Assembly (NCBI GenBank): GCA_032595675.1
Contig: JAVQMD010000001.1
Span: 2,202,640-2,266,639, forward strand
Reading direction: 5' to 3'
Length of the DNA stretch: 64,000 nucleotides
Origin: Candidatus Electrothrix rattekaaiensis
GTDB lineage: Bacteria > Desulfobacterota > Desulfobulbia > Desulfobulbales > Desulfobulbaceae
In this document: one piece after another, positions 1 through 6,824 of the stretch
How the letters are laid out: each line of letters opens with the position of its first letter
Position numbering within the stretch: the first letter of the stretch is position 1
The notes under the pieces: generated by a model
The model's input: only the letters and a program-made list of their open reading frames with translations
The model's database searches: none
What the model was told of the DNA's origin: nothing
Made by a program: the position numbers and the translations under genes

Positions 1-2
1 GG

Positions 3-80
3 GTAACGCCGGGTAATTTTGAGGAGCATTACGAGCGGGTCTTTAACGCGGTCAGGAAATCGGCAAAGGAGCTGTCGTGA
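3..80 (+). CDS. 3' end of an unidentified gene (partial)
   Basis: An open frame runs in from the window edge and stops at TGA 78-80. The visible 25 residues end in VRKSAKELS and look like a helical, charged C-terminus. The stop overlaps the GTG start of mpl by four bases (GTGA), which implies one operon and translational coupling. Too little protein is visible to name a family. Confidence 0.6.
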   Translation, partial: VTPGNFEEHYERVFNAVRKSAKELS

Positions 81-1549
81 CAACTCGGCTTGATCCACAA
101 CTTGATCCGCAGCTCAATGCTGCACCGGATGCTGTCCGCCATATCCATATTATGGGGATTTGCGGAACCGGTATGGCCGCCATAGCCGGGATGATGAAGG
201 AGAGCGGCTACAGGGTCACGGGTTCGGATCAGAATGTCTATCCGCCCATGTCCGACTTTCTTGCTCAGGCCGGAATCGATGTTATGCAGGGCTATGTGCC
301 GGAGAATCTGGAGCCGCGCCCGGATCTGGTCATTGTCGGCAATGTGATCCAGGCGGTGTTCCCGGAAGCGCAGCGTCTTGCTGAGCTGGGTATTCCGTAC
401 TTGTCCATGCCCCAGGCCCTGGGCCATTTTTTTCTGGGAGGAGAAGAACCGAAAAAGTCTCTGGTAGTTGCTGGAACCCACGGCAAAACCACGACCTCAT
501 CCCTGCTGGCTTCAGCCCTGCATAGGGCGGGCTGCTCGCCCGGTTTTCTTATCGGCGGGATTGTCGAGGCCTTTGGTCGCAATTATCAGCTCGGGAAAGG
601 GGACTATTTTGTCGTGGAAGGGGATGAGTACGACACGGCATTTTTTAATAAGGTCTCCAAGTTCCTCCATTACCGCCCCCATTTCGCCATCCTGACCTCT
701 ATTGAATTTGATCACGCAGATATCTTTACTGATCTTGCAGCGATTAAGGATTCCTTTACCTGTTTTGTCCGCCTGATTCCTGAAGACGGAGCCTTGGTCG
801 CCTGCATGGATGATCCTGTGGTTGCCGAGATTGCCGCCCGATGCACCGGCCCGGTGATCAGCTACGGAACCGGCACAGACTGCACTTGGCAATTACGCGA
901 CCTGACGGTCAACGGACTCAGTTCCTCTTTTGCCGCGTACAAGGACGATGTGCTCTTCGGTGCATTCACCCTGCCCATGCCCGGTCGCCATAACGGACTC
1001 AATGCCCTAGCTGTAATCGCTCTTATGGATCATCTCGGCATCAGTCAGAAGGCTATCAGAGAAGGGTTGGCCTCCTTTGAGGGAATCAAGCGGCGGCAGC
1101 AGATTCGGGGAGAGGTTGACGGCATTACAGTGATTGATGATTTTGCTCATCATCCCACTGCGGTTCGAGAAACCGTACAGGCTCTGCGGATGGCCTGGCC
1201 GGATCGCCGCCTGCTCATTGTCTTTGAACCGCGAACCAACTCCAGCCGGCGGGCGGTGTTTCAGCAGCAGTACGAGCAGGCCTTTAACGGGGCTGATCAG
1301 GTTTTGGTGCGGGAGATTGTGCCGCTGACCAATGTGCCTGCTGATGAACAGTTTTCTTCCCAACAATTAGTAGCTGCCCTGGATAACCAAGGAATTTCTG
1401 CTGAGTATTTTCCTGATACTGCTGCGATCCTCGTCGCTCTTGCGGAGCAGGTTCGGTCCGGTGATGTTGTCGCAATCCTCTCCAATGGCGGCTTTGATAA
1501 TATTCATGAGCAGCTGCTGGGGCTTCTCAGAAAGAGGACGAACTGTTGA
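77..1549 (+). CDS. mpl: UDP-N-acetylmuramate:L-Ala-gamma-D-Glu-meso-DAP ligase
   Basis: This Mur-ligase-family enzyme reattaches the recycled murein tripeptide to UDP-MurNAc in the cytoplasm, using ATP. The N-terminal nucleotide-binding loop GICGTGM lies at residues 27-33 and the ATP loop GTHGKTTT at 133-140. The central VVEGDEYDTAFF, the DDFAHHPTAV segment and the EPRTNSSRR motif are typical of Mpl rather than MurC. At 490 residues it is slightly longer than the E. coli protein. The start is GTG 77, preceded by AAAGGAG at 65-71 and overlapping the stop of the upstream gene. It implies meso-DAP peptidoglycan and cell-wall recycling. Confidence 0.93.
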   Translation: MTTRLDPQLDPQLNAAPDAVRHIHIMGICGTGMAAIAGMMKESGYRVTGSDQNVYPPMSDFLAQAGIDVMQGYVPENLEPRPDLVIVGNVIQAVFPEAQRLAELGIPYLSMPQALGHFFLGGEEPKKSLVVAGTHGKTTTSSLLASALHRAGCSPGFLIGGIVEAFGRNYQLGKGDYFVVEGDEYDTAFFNKVSKFLHYRPHFAILTSIEFDHADIFTDLAAIKDSFTCFVRLIPEDGALVACMDDPVVAEIAARCTGPVISYGTGTDCTWQLRDLTVNGLSSSFAAYKDDVLFGAFTLPMPGRHNGLNALAVIALMDHLGISQKAIREGLASFEGIKRRQQIRGEVDGITVIDDFAHHPTAVRETVQALRMAWPDRRLLIVFEPRTNSSRRAVFQQQYEQAFNGADQVLVREIVPLTNVPADEQFSSQQLVAALDNQGISAEYFPDTAAILVALAEQVRSGDVVAILSNGGFDNIHEQLLGLLRKRTNC

Positions 1550-1675
1550 CGGAACCGGGATCGTTCTTCATGAAAGGCAAAAGATACTGTCTTGTTCGCC
1601 AGAAAACAAGTATACTCCAAACAGCACATTGTGGTCTGCAAAGGGGCCTGAACATCAAAAGGAAAGGTGGATATA

Positions 1676-2083
1676 ATGAGCTTAATTAAATGGAATGACA
1701 GCTTAAGTGTGAATGTGGTGAGGATTGACCAAGAGCATAAAAAACTTGTGGAAATGATCAATGAACTCACTGATGCCATGAAGGCGGGGCAAGGTAAGGA
1801 TGTTCTCGGAAAGATTCTGGACGGGCTGATCAGCTACACAGCCTCCCATTTTCAACTGGAGGAAAAATATTTCCAGCAGGTGAAATATCCCGATGCTGCT
1901 GCGCATAAACAAGAGCATGCTGCCTTTGTGCAGAAGGTAACCGAGTTTAAAAAAGAATTTGATGCGGGCAGGGCAACAGTGTCTGTGAATATTTTGCAGT
2001 TTCTCAGTAAATGGCTGCAAAACCATATCAAGGGAACTGATCAGAAGTACAGTAGTTTTTTTAACGAAAACGGTATTAAGTAG
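1676..2083 (+). CDS. Bacteriohemerythrin
   Basis: A 135-residue single-domain hemerythrin that binds O2 at a diiron site; in microaerophiles and anaerobes the family is linked to O2 sensing, delivery or scavenging. Visible ligands fit the family: H21 in DQEHKKL, the HFQLEEKYF helix, the AHKQEH pair and the C-terminal NHIKGTD (HxxxxD). No extra signalling domain is attached, so it is a stand-alone cytoplasmic protein. I chose ATG 1676 because AGGAAAGGTGG sits just upstream; a GTG nine bases earlier is less likely. It follows mpl by about 125 bp and appears to be its own unit. Confidence 0.92.
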   Translation: MSLIKWNDSLSVNVVRIDQEHKKLVEMINELTDAMKAGQGKDVLGKILDGLISYTASHFQLEEKYFQQVKYPDAAAHKQEHAAFVQKVTEFKKEFDAGRATVSVNILQFLSKWLQNHIKGTDQKYSSFFNENGIK

Positions 2084-2174
2084 CTCTCCCTCTTTTCTCT
2101 CCCGCGAGATCGGATGCAGATAAATACCGGGGCGGAGCACCGGTCCGTCTCCGTCCTGCTGCACAACATCTCTC

Positions 2175-3131
2175 TCATACTTTTTCCTGTTGCCTTTCTT
2201 TTTTCTGTATCGCATCCCCTATCTTAGGGGATGCGATCTCCTCGGCTCCCTGTTGAACAATAAACATCGCGGCAAGAATCAACCCCACTCCCGGTAAAAC
2301 CCGTACTGACGGCAGGGGGTTGCCAAGTCCCCATTCGAGCAGGACGATAAAGGGCGGATAGAGATAGCTGTAGGCCATGACCCTGGTCGGCCCCAGAGAA
2401 AGGGTGCAGAGCTGGCTGAGAAAAAAGGTGATAATGGTTGAGAAGACGGACAGGTAGATGATGCCGTACCAGATGTTAAGGGGTACCTTGCCCCAAGGCA
2501 CTGATGGCAGCTGATACCCGCAAAAGAGCAGGAGCCAGCCGCTGCCGGTGACCAGAATCCAGAAGGTCATCAGCGACATGGGTTCTTCCTGGTGGAAGAA
2601 CTTGACCAAGGGCGTGTAGAAGGCCATGAGCAGGCAGCTTCCGAAAAAGATGAGATCGCCGGAGTTGAGGTTAAAGGCCAGCAGTTCGGTCAGGCTGCCG
2701 CGAAACAAGACCCAGATCGCGCCGAGAGTGGCCGGGATCATGGCGATAAGCCTGTATTTTCCTAATCGTTCCTTGAGAAGGACGGCACTGTACAGCCCGG
2801 AGATACCCGGAACCAGGGTGAATATTACCCCGGTGTTCAGGGCCGTGGTGGAGCGCATGGCGAGGAACATGAGCCAGAAAAAGCCGGTCAGGGTGAAGCT
2901 GATGCAGGCATAGCCGAACAGGCGTTTTCTCTCCGGCAGATGCAGCCCATATTTGGAGTGGATATAGGGCAGAAAGAGCAGGGCCGCGATAACGAAACGC
3001 AGCAGGGTCAGGACTGCCGGGTCCATAGCATCGGTAATGGCCTTGCTCACCGTGAAGGAGGTGGAGACCAGCCCGGCGCAGAGCAGCATCATGGCGTGAA
3101 TCGGCCAGAGGGTCTTTTGTTTGACGGTCAT
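2175..3131 (-). CDS. EamA/DMT-family transporter, about 10 TM segments
   Basis: A 318-residue inner-membrane protein with two tandem EamA repeats, each about five hydrophobic helices. The first repeat contains FVIAALLFLPY and TTALNTGVIFTLVPGISGLYSAVLLKE-type sequence; the second repeats the pattern near LGPTRVMAYSYLYPPFIVLLE. The family exports metabolites or amino acids, and the substrate cannot be told from sequence. A coding-strand palindrome (GCATCCCC/GGGGATGC, about 2212-2234) lies in the last codons and could help termination. The start is ATG 3131. The neighbours do not suggest a pathway. Confidence 0.88.
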   Translation of the reverse strand: MTVKQKTLWPIHAMMLLCAGLVSTSFTVSKAITDAMDPAVLTLLRFVIAALLFLPYIHSKYGLHLPERKRLFGYACISFTLTGFFWLMFLAMRSTTALNTGVIFTLVPGISGLYSAVLLKERLGKYRLIAMIPATLGAIWVLFRGSLTELLAFNLNSGDLIFFGSCLLMAFYTPLVKFFHQEEPMSLMTFWILVTGSGWLLLFCGYQLPSVPWGKVPLNIWYGIIYLSVFSTIITFFLSQLCTLSLGPTRVMAYSYLYPPFIVLLEWGLGNPLPSVRVLPGVGLILAAMFIVQQGAEEIASPKIGDAIQKKERQQEKV

Positions 3132-3152
3132 TGTGTTGTGTTGTTGCGCAAT

Positions 3153-3506
3153 GTTGTAAGGGCACGGTGCGTTGTGCCCCTGCGATTACCACCCGGCGCG
3201 TTGCAATCGGGTGGCATCCATGTTCCTTCAGGGCAGAAGGGCCGATGCCCTGTACCCCAACCGGGTAATATTTAACCACCTGTAGGGGGAGACCTATGTG
3301 TCTACCCGGAAATAGAAAGGGCAAACACGGGGATTTGCCCCTACGCCCCCGGCGATAAATCAACACAATCCTGTAGGGGTAGACCCCTGTGTCTACCCGG
3401 AAACATACAGGGCAGGCACGGGGACCTGCCCCTACGCCGCCCAACGACATCCCCAGCCATGACCACCCGGCGCGTTCCGTAGGGGCGACCGGCCGGTCGC
3501 CCCTAC
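3153..3506. repeat. Cluster of GTAGGGG...CCCCTAC palindromic repeats
   Basis: The gap between the transporter and the STAND gene is almost entirely short inverted repeats that open with (G)TAGGGG and close with CCCCTAC. Clear members start near 3155, 3284, 3373 and 3479. The last (3479-3506) is a perfect 28-bp palindrome, GTAGGGGCGACCGG followed by its reverse complement. Arms differ between copies while the outer GTAGGGG/CCCCTAC is kept, as expected of a mobile or recombining REP-like family. The 3479 copy contains the TAG stop codon of the NB-ARC gene. No gene is seen here; a long minus-strand frame across it is an antisense shadow. Confidence 0.85.
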
Positions 3507-5476
3507 ACCCGCCGCTTGGCCCGCACCTGCTCCAGGCCACCACGATATTTCTCTAAGGAAGGATGATTGATAGCCTCTGCAATCTCCACAGCCAGGGCGA
3601 TGTATTCCTCGGCCTTAGCAAGGTCGCCCATATCTCTATAGGTGAGGCCGATGTTCCAGCAGGTTACCGCCTCTCCGGCCCGGTCACCCAGCTCCCGGCG
3701 TATCGCCAAGGCTTTCTTGTAATACTCCACCGCCTTGCCCGGCTCACCCTTGGCATCGTAGATAGTGGCAATGTTGTTCAGGGTTTGCCCGACGCCGATC
3801 TCATCGCCAGCCTCCTTCCTGATAGGTAGGCATTGCTCCAGATACGGCAGTGCTGTGTCCCACTCACCTTGGTGCATATAAACATTGGCGATATTATTCA
3901 GGGTCATGCCTTCCCCCTTCCGGTCGCCGACCTCCCGCCGGATGCTCAGGCTCTGCTGATACTGCTCCAGGGCCTGCTCGTACTTGCCCAGATCGTCATA
4001 GATCGCGGCCATGTTATTCAGGGTCACGCCTTCCTCCTTGCGTGCTCCCAGCTCGCGCCAGAGGGATAGGCTCTGCTCATACCAGTGCAGGGCCTGCTCC
4101 TTCTCCCCACGATTATCGCAGGTGTAGCCCAGCTCATTCAGGCACCATGCCTCATCCCGGCGGTCTTCAGCCTGCCGGGCCGCAGTCAGGCGCATTTCTA
4201 CAGCGGCCAGCTTCTCTGCCCACCAGCCCTGCCGGTCAAGGTAGATGTCGATTGCCCCGACCAAGCCTTGCACCTCCTGCCACAGCTCCCCATCCAGGCA
4301 AGCCGCAATCAGGCGCAGGCAATGCGCCCGCTCGTCATCCAGCAGGGCATATCCGGGCAGACCCGCCGCGGTCTGTTCCTCGCACCAGGCAATATAATAG
4401 GCAGCCACCCGCGCCAGGGCATCCGTGCTCAGGCACAGGTGGTTGCGAGCGTAGGTATGAATCAGGGCATGGTTTATCTTCCAGCCCTTCTCTCCCGGCT
4501 CCAGCAGACCGTATCGCACCAGCTCACCCAAGGCATCCATGCTGCGGAGCTCAAGCTCGTCCTCGTCCTCACCCTCTTTGTACAGAGTCAGGGCAAAGGG
4601 TATCAGGGTGATGGGCGCAAAGGCGAAGGTTCCTGCCAGCCGCAAAGCCGCCACTGCATCTGTACTCACCTGGGCCATGCTCCGCTCCAGAAGCAGGGCC
4701 GCATTCTCTTCCTGGTGTGTCCCTTTGCCCAGCCGCTTAAACGGCACCTTGGCAAGAAAGCGCAGGTAAGCTGCCGGATCTTCACCCGTGCTGCTGATAT
4801 AGCGCCCGGCAATACGCAGAGCCAGAGGCCAGCCGACCAGCAGGCGGCAGATCTCCTGCACGGTCTCGGTATCTGCGTCAGTGTTACTGTGCAGCCGGAA
4901 TACCTGCTCTGCGGGTTGCTCCTTCAGCCGCTTGACCGACACCAGCGTACCATGCTTATCCGACCGATCCCTGGTGGTGATCAGTACCCCGCAGCCACCG
5001 CAGCAGCGGAACACGGCAGTCAGATCGTCGGCCTCCTCGGCCCCGTCCAGGATAATAAGTGCCTGCTTGTTGCTCAGGAGACGGAAAACCCCAGCCGGGC
5101 TGGTGTCCTGATGATCATCCGCATAGCTGTACACCAGGTGGTCAAAGGCCGGGTCAACAGCTGGCTGACCATAGAAGGAGTAGAAGATGATGCCATCCGG
5201 AAAGCAGGCAGGGGGCTTGTCCTCAGGGGCCAGCTTCCAGGCGGCCTCAATAGCCAGGGCGGTCTTCCCCATGCCGCCGAGACCGCAGAGGGTCACGGCC
5301 TTGCCCGGCTGGAGCATGGGCAGCAGATCCTTGAGTATGTCATCCCTGCCTTTAAAGTACTCGACCCGTGGCCGTCGCTGGAGCGGGATGCCCTGGGGGG
5401 TGCGGGCGTATATGTTGAAATTGATACCGCCCTCAATATGGGCATTGTTACCCTGAATGCCAGTTTGTTGGTTCAT
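3503..5476 (-). CDS. NB-ARC STAND NTPase with C-terminal TPR repeats
   Basis: A 657-residue signal-transduction ATPase of the STAND class. Order: a short N-terminal tag (GIQGNNAHIEGGINF, residues 6-20), the P-loop GLGGMGKT at 65-72, a Walker B-like ALIILDGAEE, the TTRDRS sensor, a winged-helix region, and at least five tetratricopeptide repeats from about residue 450 (motifs such as LNNMAAIYDDLGKYEQALEQY). STAND proteins oligomerise when the repeat domain senses a ligand; many bacterial members act in phage defence, which is inference here because no effector domain is attached. I chose ATG 5476 (AGGGAAGG upstream) over GTG 5497. The stop codon lies in a 28-bp palindrome. The tag also ends the upstream small protein, suggesting partners. 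Confidence 0.87.
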   Translation of the reverse strand: MNQQTGIQGNNAHIEGGINFNIYARTPQGIPLQRRPRVEYFKGRDDILKDLLPMLQPGKAVTLCGLGGMGKTALAIEAAWKLAPEDKPPACFPDGIIFYSFYGQPAVDPAFDHLVYSYADDHQDTSPAGVFRLLSNKQALIILDGAEEADDLTAVFRCCGGCGVLITTRDRSDKHGTLVSVKRLKEQPAEQVFRLHSNTDADTETVQEICRLLVGWPLALRIAGRYISSTGEDPAAYLRFLAKVPFKRLGKGTHQEENAALLLERSMAQVSTDAVAALRLAGTFAFAPITLIPFALTLYKEGEDEDELELRSMDALGELVRYGLLEPGEKGWKINHALIHTYARNHLCLSTDALARVAAYYIAWCEEQTAAGLPGYALLDDERAHCLRLIAACLDGELWQEVQGLVGAIDIYLDRQGWWAEKLAAVEMRLTAARQAEDRRDEAWCLNELGYTCDNRGEKEQALHWYEQSLSLWRELGARKEEGVTLNNMAAIYDDLGKYEQALEQYQQSLSIRREVGDRKGEGMTLNNIANVYMHQGEWDTALPYLEQCLPIRKEAGDEIGVGQTLNNIATIYDAKGEPGKAVEYYKKALAIRRELGDRAGEAVTCWNIGLTYRDMGDLAKAEEYIALAVEIAEAINHPSLEKYRGGLEQVRAKRRV

Positions 5477-5490
5477 AGCCTTCCCTCGGA

Positions 5491-5512
5491 GGGACACGGC
5501 ATGCCGTGTCCC
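5491..5512. repeat. 22-bp perfect palindrome between STAND gene and its partner
   Basis: GGGACACGGCA followed by its exact reverse complement, continuing into CCCTAC, so it belongs to the same GTAGGG-type family as the 3.2-3.5 kb cluster. It occupies most of the 53-bp spacer between the two minus-strand genes and would form a strong hairpin in their shared mRNA, possibly setting relative expression. Confidence 0.85.
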
Positions 5513-5529
5513 TACAGCTTCATCCCTGG

Positions 5530-5943
5530 TTATGACTGCCCGCCGAAATGAATACCGCCTTCCACCTTGGCATTGTCACCCTGCACGCCGATCTGTACCT
5601 GATACTTGATCAGCGACTCCCTTCCGGCACCACTCTCCTGCAAGGCCTGAACCAAGAGCTGCGCCGCCTGCTGCAATGCCTCATTGTCTGCTGCACCGGA
5701 GTCTTTCATTACCTCTGCCAGCGGTGCCTGCCACACCTCCGGCTTCTGCTCAATCATGGCTAAGGCGGTCTCTCCCTCCGGCCTCTTGCGTTCCGCAAAC
5801 CACTGCTTCACCTTGGCCTTCAAGCCATCATAGGCATCCTTAGCTCCTGCCTTGACGGCCTCATTGGTCGCCGTGGTTGCTGCTCCTGCCAATAACGCTG
5901 CTGTGATGGGGTCCATGCCGGTCTCCGTATGTTGAATTGTCAT
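5530..5943 (-). CDS. Small STAND-associated protein with GxxGDNAxVEGGI tag
   Basis: A 137-residue protein of unknown function. The N-terminus has a small-residue hydrophobic stretch (ITAALLAGAATTATNEAV) followed by an amphipathic helix with DAYDGLKAKVKQWF, an arrangement often seen next to bacterial STAND ATPases. The C-terminus, VQIGVQGDNAKVEGGIHFGG, closely resembles the N-terminal tag of the downstream NB-ARC protein (GIQGNNAHIEGGINF). Shared short tags can mediate protein pairing, including amyloid-like signalling, but that is inference. I chose ATG 5943, with AGGGGAA about 10 bases upstream; the longer frame to 5991 lacks a good ribosome site. It is the first gene of a two-gene operon with the STAND protein. 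Confidence 0.7.
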   Translation of the reverse strand: MTIQHTETGMDPITAALLAGAATTATNEAVKAGAKDAYDGLKAKVKQWFAERKRPEGETALAMIEQKPEVWQAPLAEVMKDSGAADNEALQQAAQLLVQALQESGAGRESLIKYQVQIGVQGDNAKVEGGIHFGGQS

Positions 5944-6040
5944 GTGGATAGATTCCCCTATGATACCCTGTTCATGCCTTTGCAACAACAAGGAAAGATG
6001 GAGGGGTGTCAGGAGGGAAGGCCAGGGATACCCTCACCGG

Positions 6041-6222
6041 GAGTATAACGCTTGTCTCAATTCGAGTATAACGCTTGTCTCGATTCGAGTATAACGCTTG
6101 TCTCAATTCGAGTATAACGCTTGTCTCGATTCGAGCATAACGCTTGTCTCAATTCGAGTATAACGCTTGTCTCGATTCGAGCATAACGTTTGTCTCAATT
6201 CGAGCATAACACTATACTCCCC
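6041..6222. repeat. 23-bp tandem repeat, seven full copies plus one decayed
   Basis: Units start at 6041, 6064, 6087, 6110, 6133, 6156 and 6179, exactly 23 bp apart, with a decayed eighth at 6202. The core is GAGTATAACGCTTGTCTC followed by AATTC or GATTC. These two endings alternate strictly (A,G,A,G,A,G,A), so the true ancestral unit is a 46-bp dimer. Later copies change GAGTATAA to GAGCATAA. No open frame uses it. It lies upstream of the small STAND-partner gene. Confidence 0.95.
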
Positions 6223-6333
6223 AAACCCTGCGCCGCAGGGATTTGTTGCGGATCGACTCTACGATTCCCCATCATACCTCCAATCTCTGTATTTCCGCAA
6301 CCTGTACGGGCGGTTCGCGAACCGCCCCTGCAC

Positions 6334-6451
6334 AAAGAGTGTATCGAGTGATAAAACGAAAGAGTATCGGGCGAGGAAATGAAAGAGCATCGGGTGATCG
6401 GGATCAGGTGCATCGTACGATGGAGTGAGAGAGCATCAGGCGAGGGAGTTG
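6334..6451. repeat. Degenerate 23-bp periodic block
   Basis: Five diverged units of 23-25 bp share A(A/G)AGAG(T/C)ATCGGGCGA-like cores, starting at 6334, 6359, 6382, 6405 and 6428. The period equals that of the clean 23-bp array 110 bp upstream although the sequence differs. A GGGCGGTTCGCGAACCGCCC palindrome sits just before it (about 6308-6327). No gene is visible between 5944 and 6529 apart from these repeats. Confidence 0.6.
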
Positions 6452-6529
6452 AAAAAATATACCTTGTGGCAAGGATGGAATAACGGTAACATACTGCTAC
6501 GAAAGAACTTAGAAAATAAGGAGTGCAGC

Positions 6530-6772
6530 ATGAATACCGGCTTAACCGTGCGTCTTCCGAAATCATTGCATGAACAGATAAAGCAGCTTGCCAAGACCGA
6601 AGGTGTTTCAATGCATCAATTCTTGGTCACAGCAGCAGCCGAGAAAATGTCCGCCCTTTTAACGCAAAGCTATCTTGAGCGGGAAGCAGCAAAGGGGCAA
6701 CGACAGGATTTTGATAAGGTACTCAGCGCAGTTCCTTCCGTTGAACCAGAGCCACAGGATAAACTGATCTGA
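6530..6772 (+). CDS. Ribbon-helix-helix antitoxin-like protein (HicB/Arc type)
   Basis: An 80-residue protein that opens with the RHH pattern: beta strand GLTVRLPKSLHEQI, then EGVSMHQFLVTAAAEKM. This fold binds operator DNA as a dimer and is common in antitoxins and plasmid-type regulators. No toxin gene follows; the next gene is convergent. So it is an orphan antitoxin or a small autoregulator. The start is ATG 6530, with AAGGAG eight bases upstream. Confidence 0.8.
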   Translation: MNTGLTVRLPKSLHEQIKQLAKTEGVSMHQFLVTAAAEKMSALLTQSYLEREAAKGQRQDFDKVLSAVPSVEPEPQDKLI

Positions 6773-6789
6773 AGGGGGCTTGGTAAAAA

Positions 6790-6820
6790 GCGAGGCCACC
6801 CAAGCAGCCTCGCTGTTCTT
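6790..6820. terminator. Hairpin between convergent genes
   Basis: GCGAGGC (6790-6796) pairs with GCCTCGC (6807-6813), followed by TGTTCTTCGTTTT on the + strand. It separates the RHH gene from the convergent activase gene and could serve both directions. The T-run is imperfect. Confidence 0.6.
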
Positions 6821-6824
6821 CGTT

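Noticed and set aside
2671-3543. 290-codon minus frame spanning the repeats and the EamA gene
   Set aside because: It reads the transporter in the wrong frame and crosses palindromic repeats; composition is Arg/Gly-rich shadow.
4085-5551. 488-codon open frame opposite the NB-ARC gene
   Set aside because: It is antisense to a gene with clear P-loop and TPR motifs; its own translation is Gln/Leu-rich with no recognisable domain, and long antisense frames are common in GC-rich genes.
6041-6222. CRISPR or iteron origin
   Set aside because: The 23-bp units are contiguous without spacers, and no replication initiator or partition gene is nearby.
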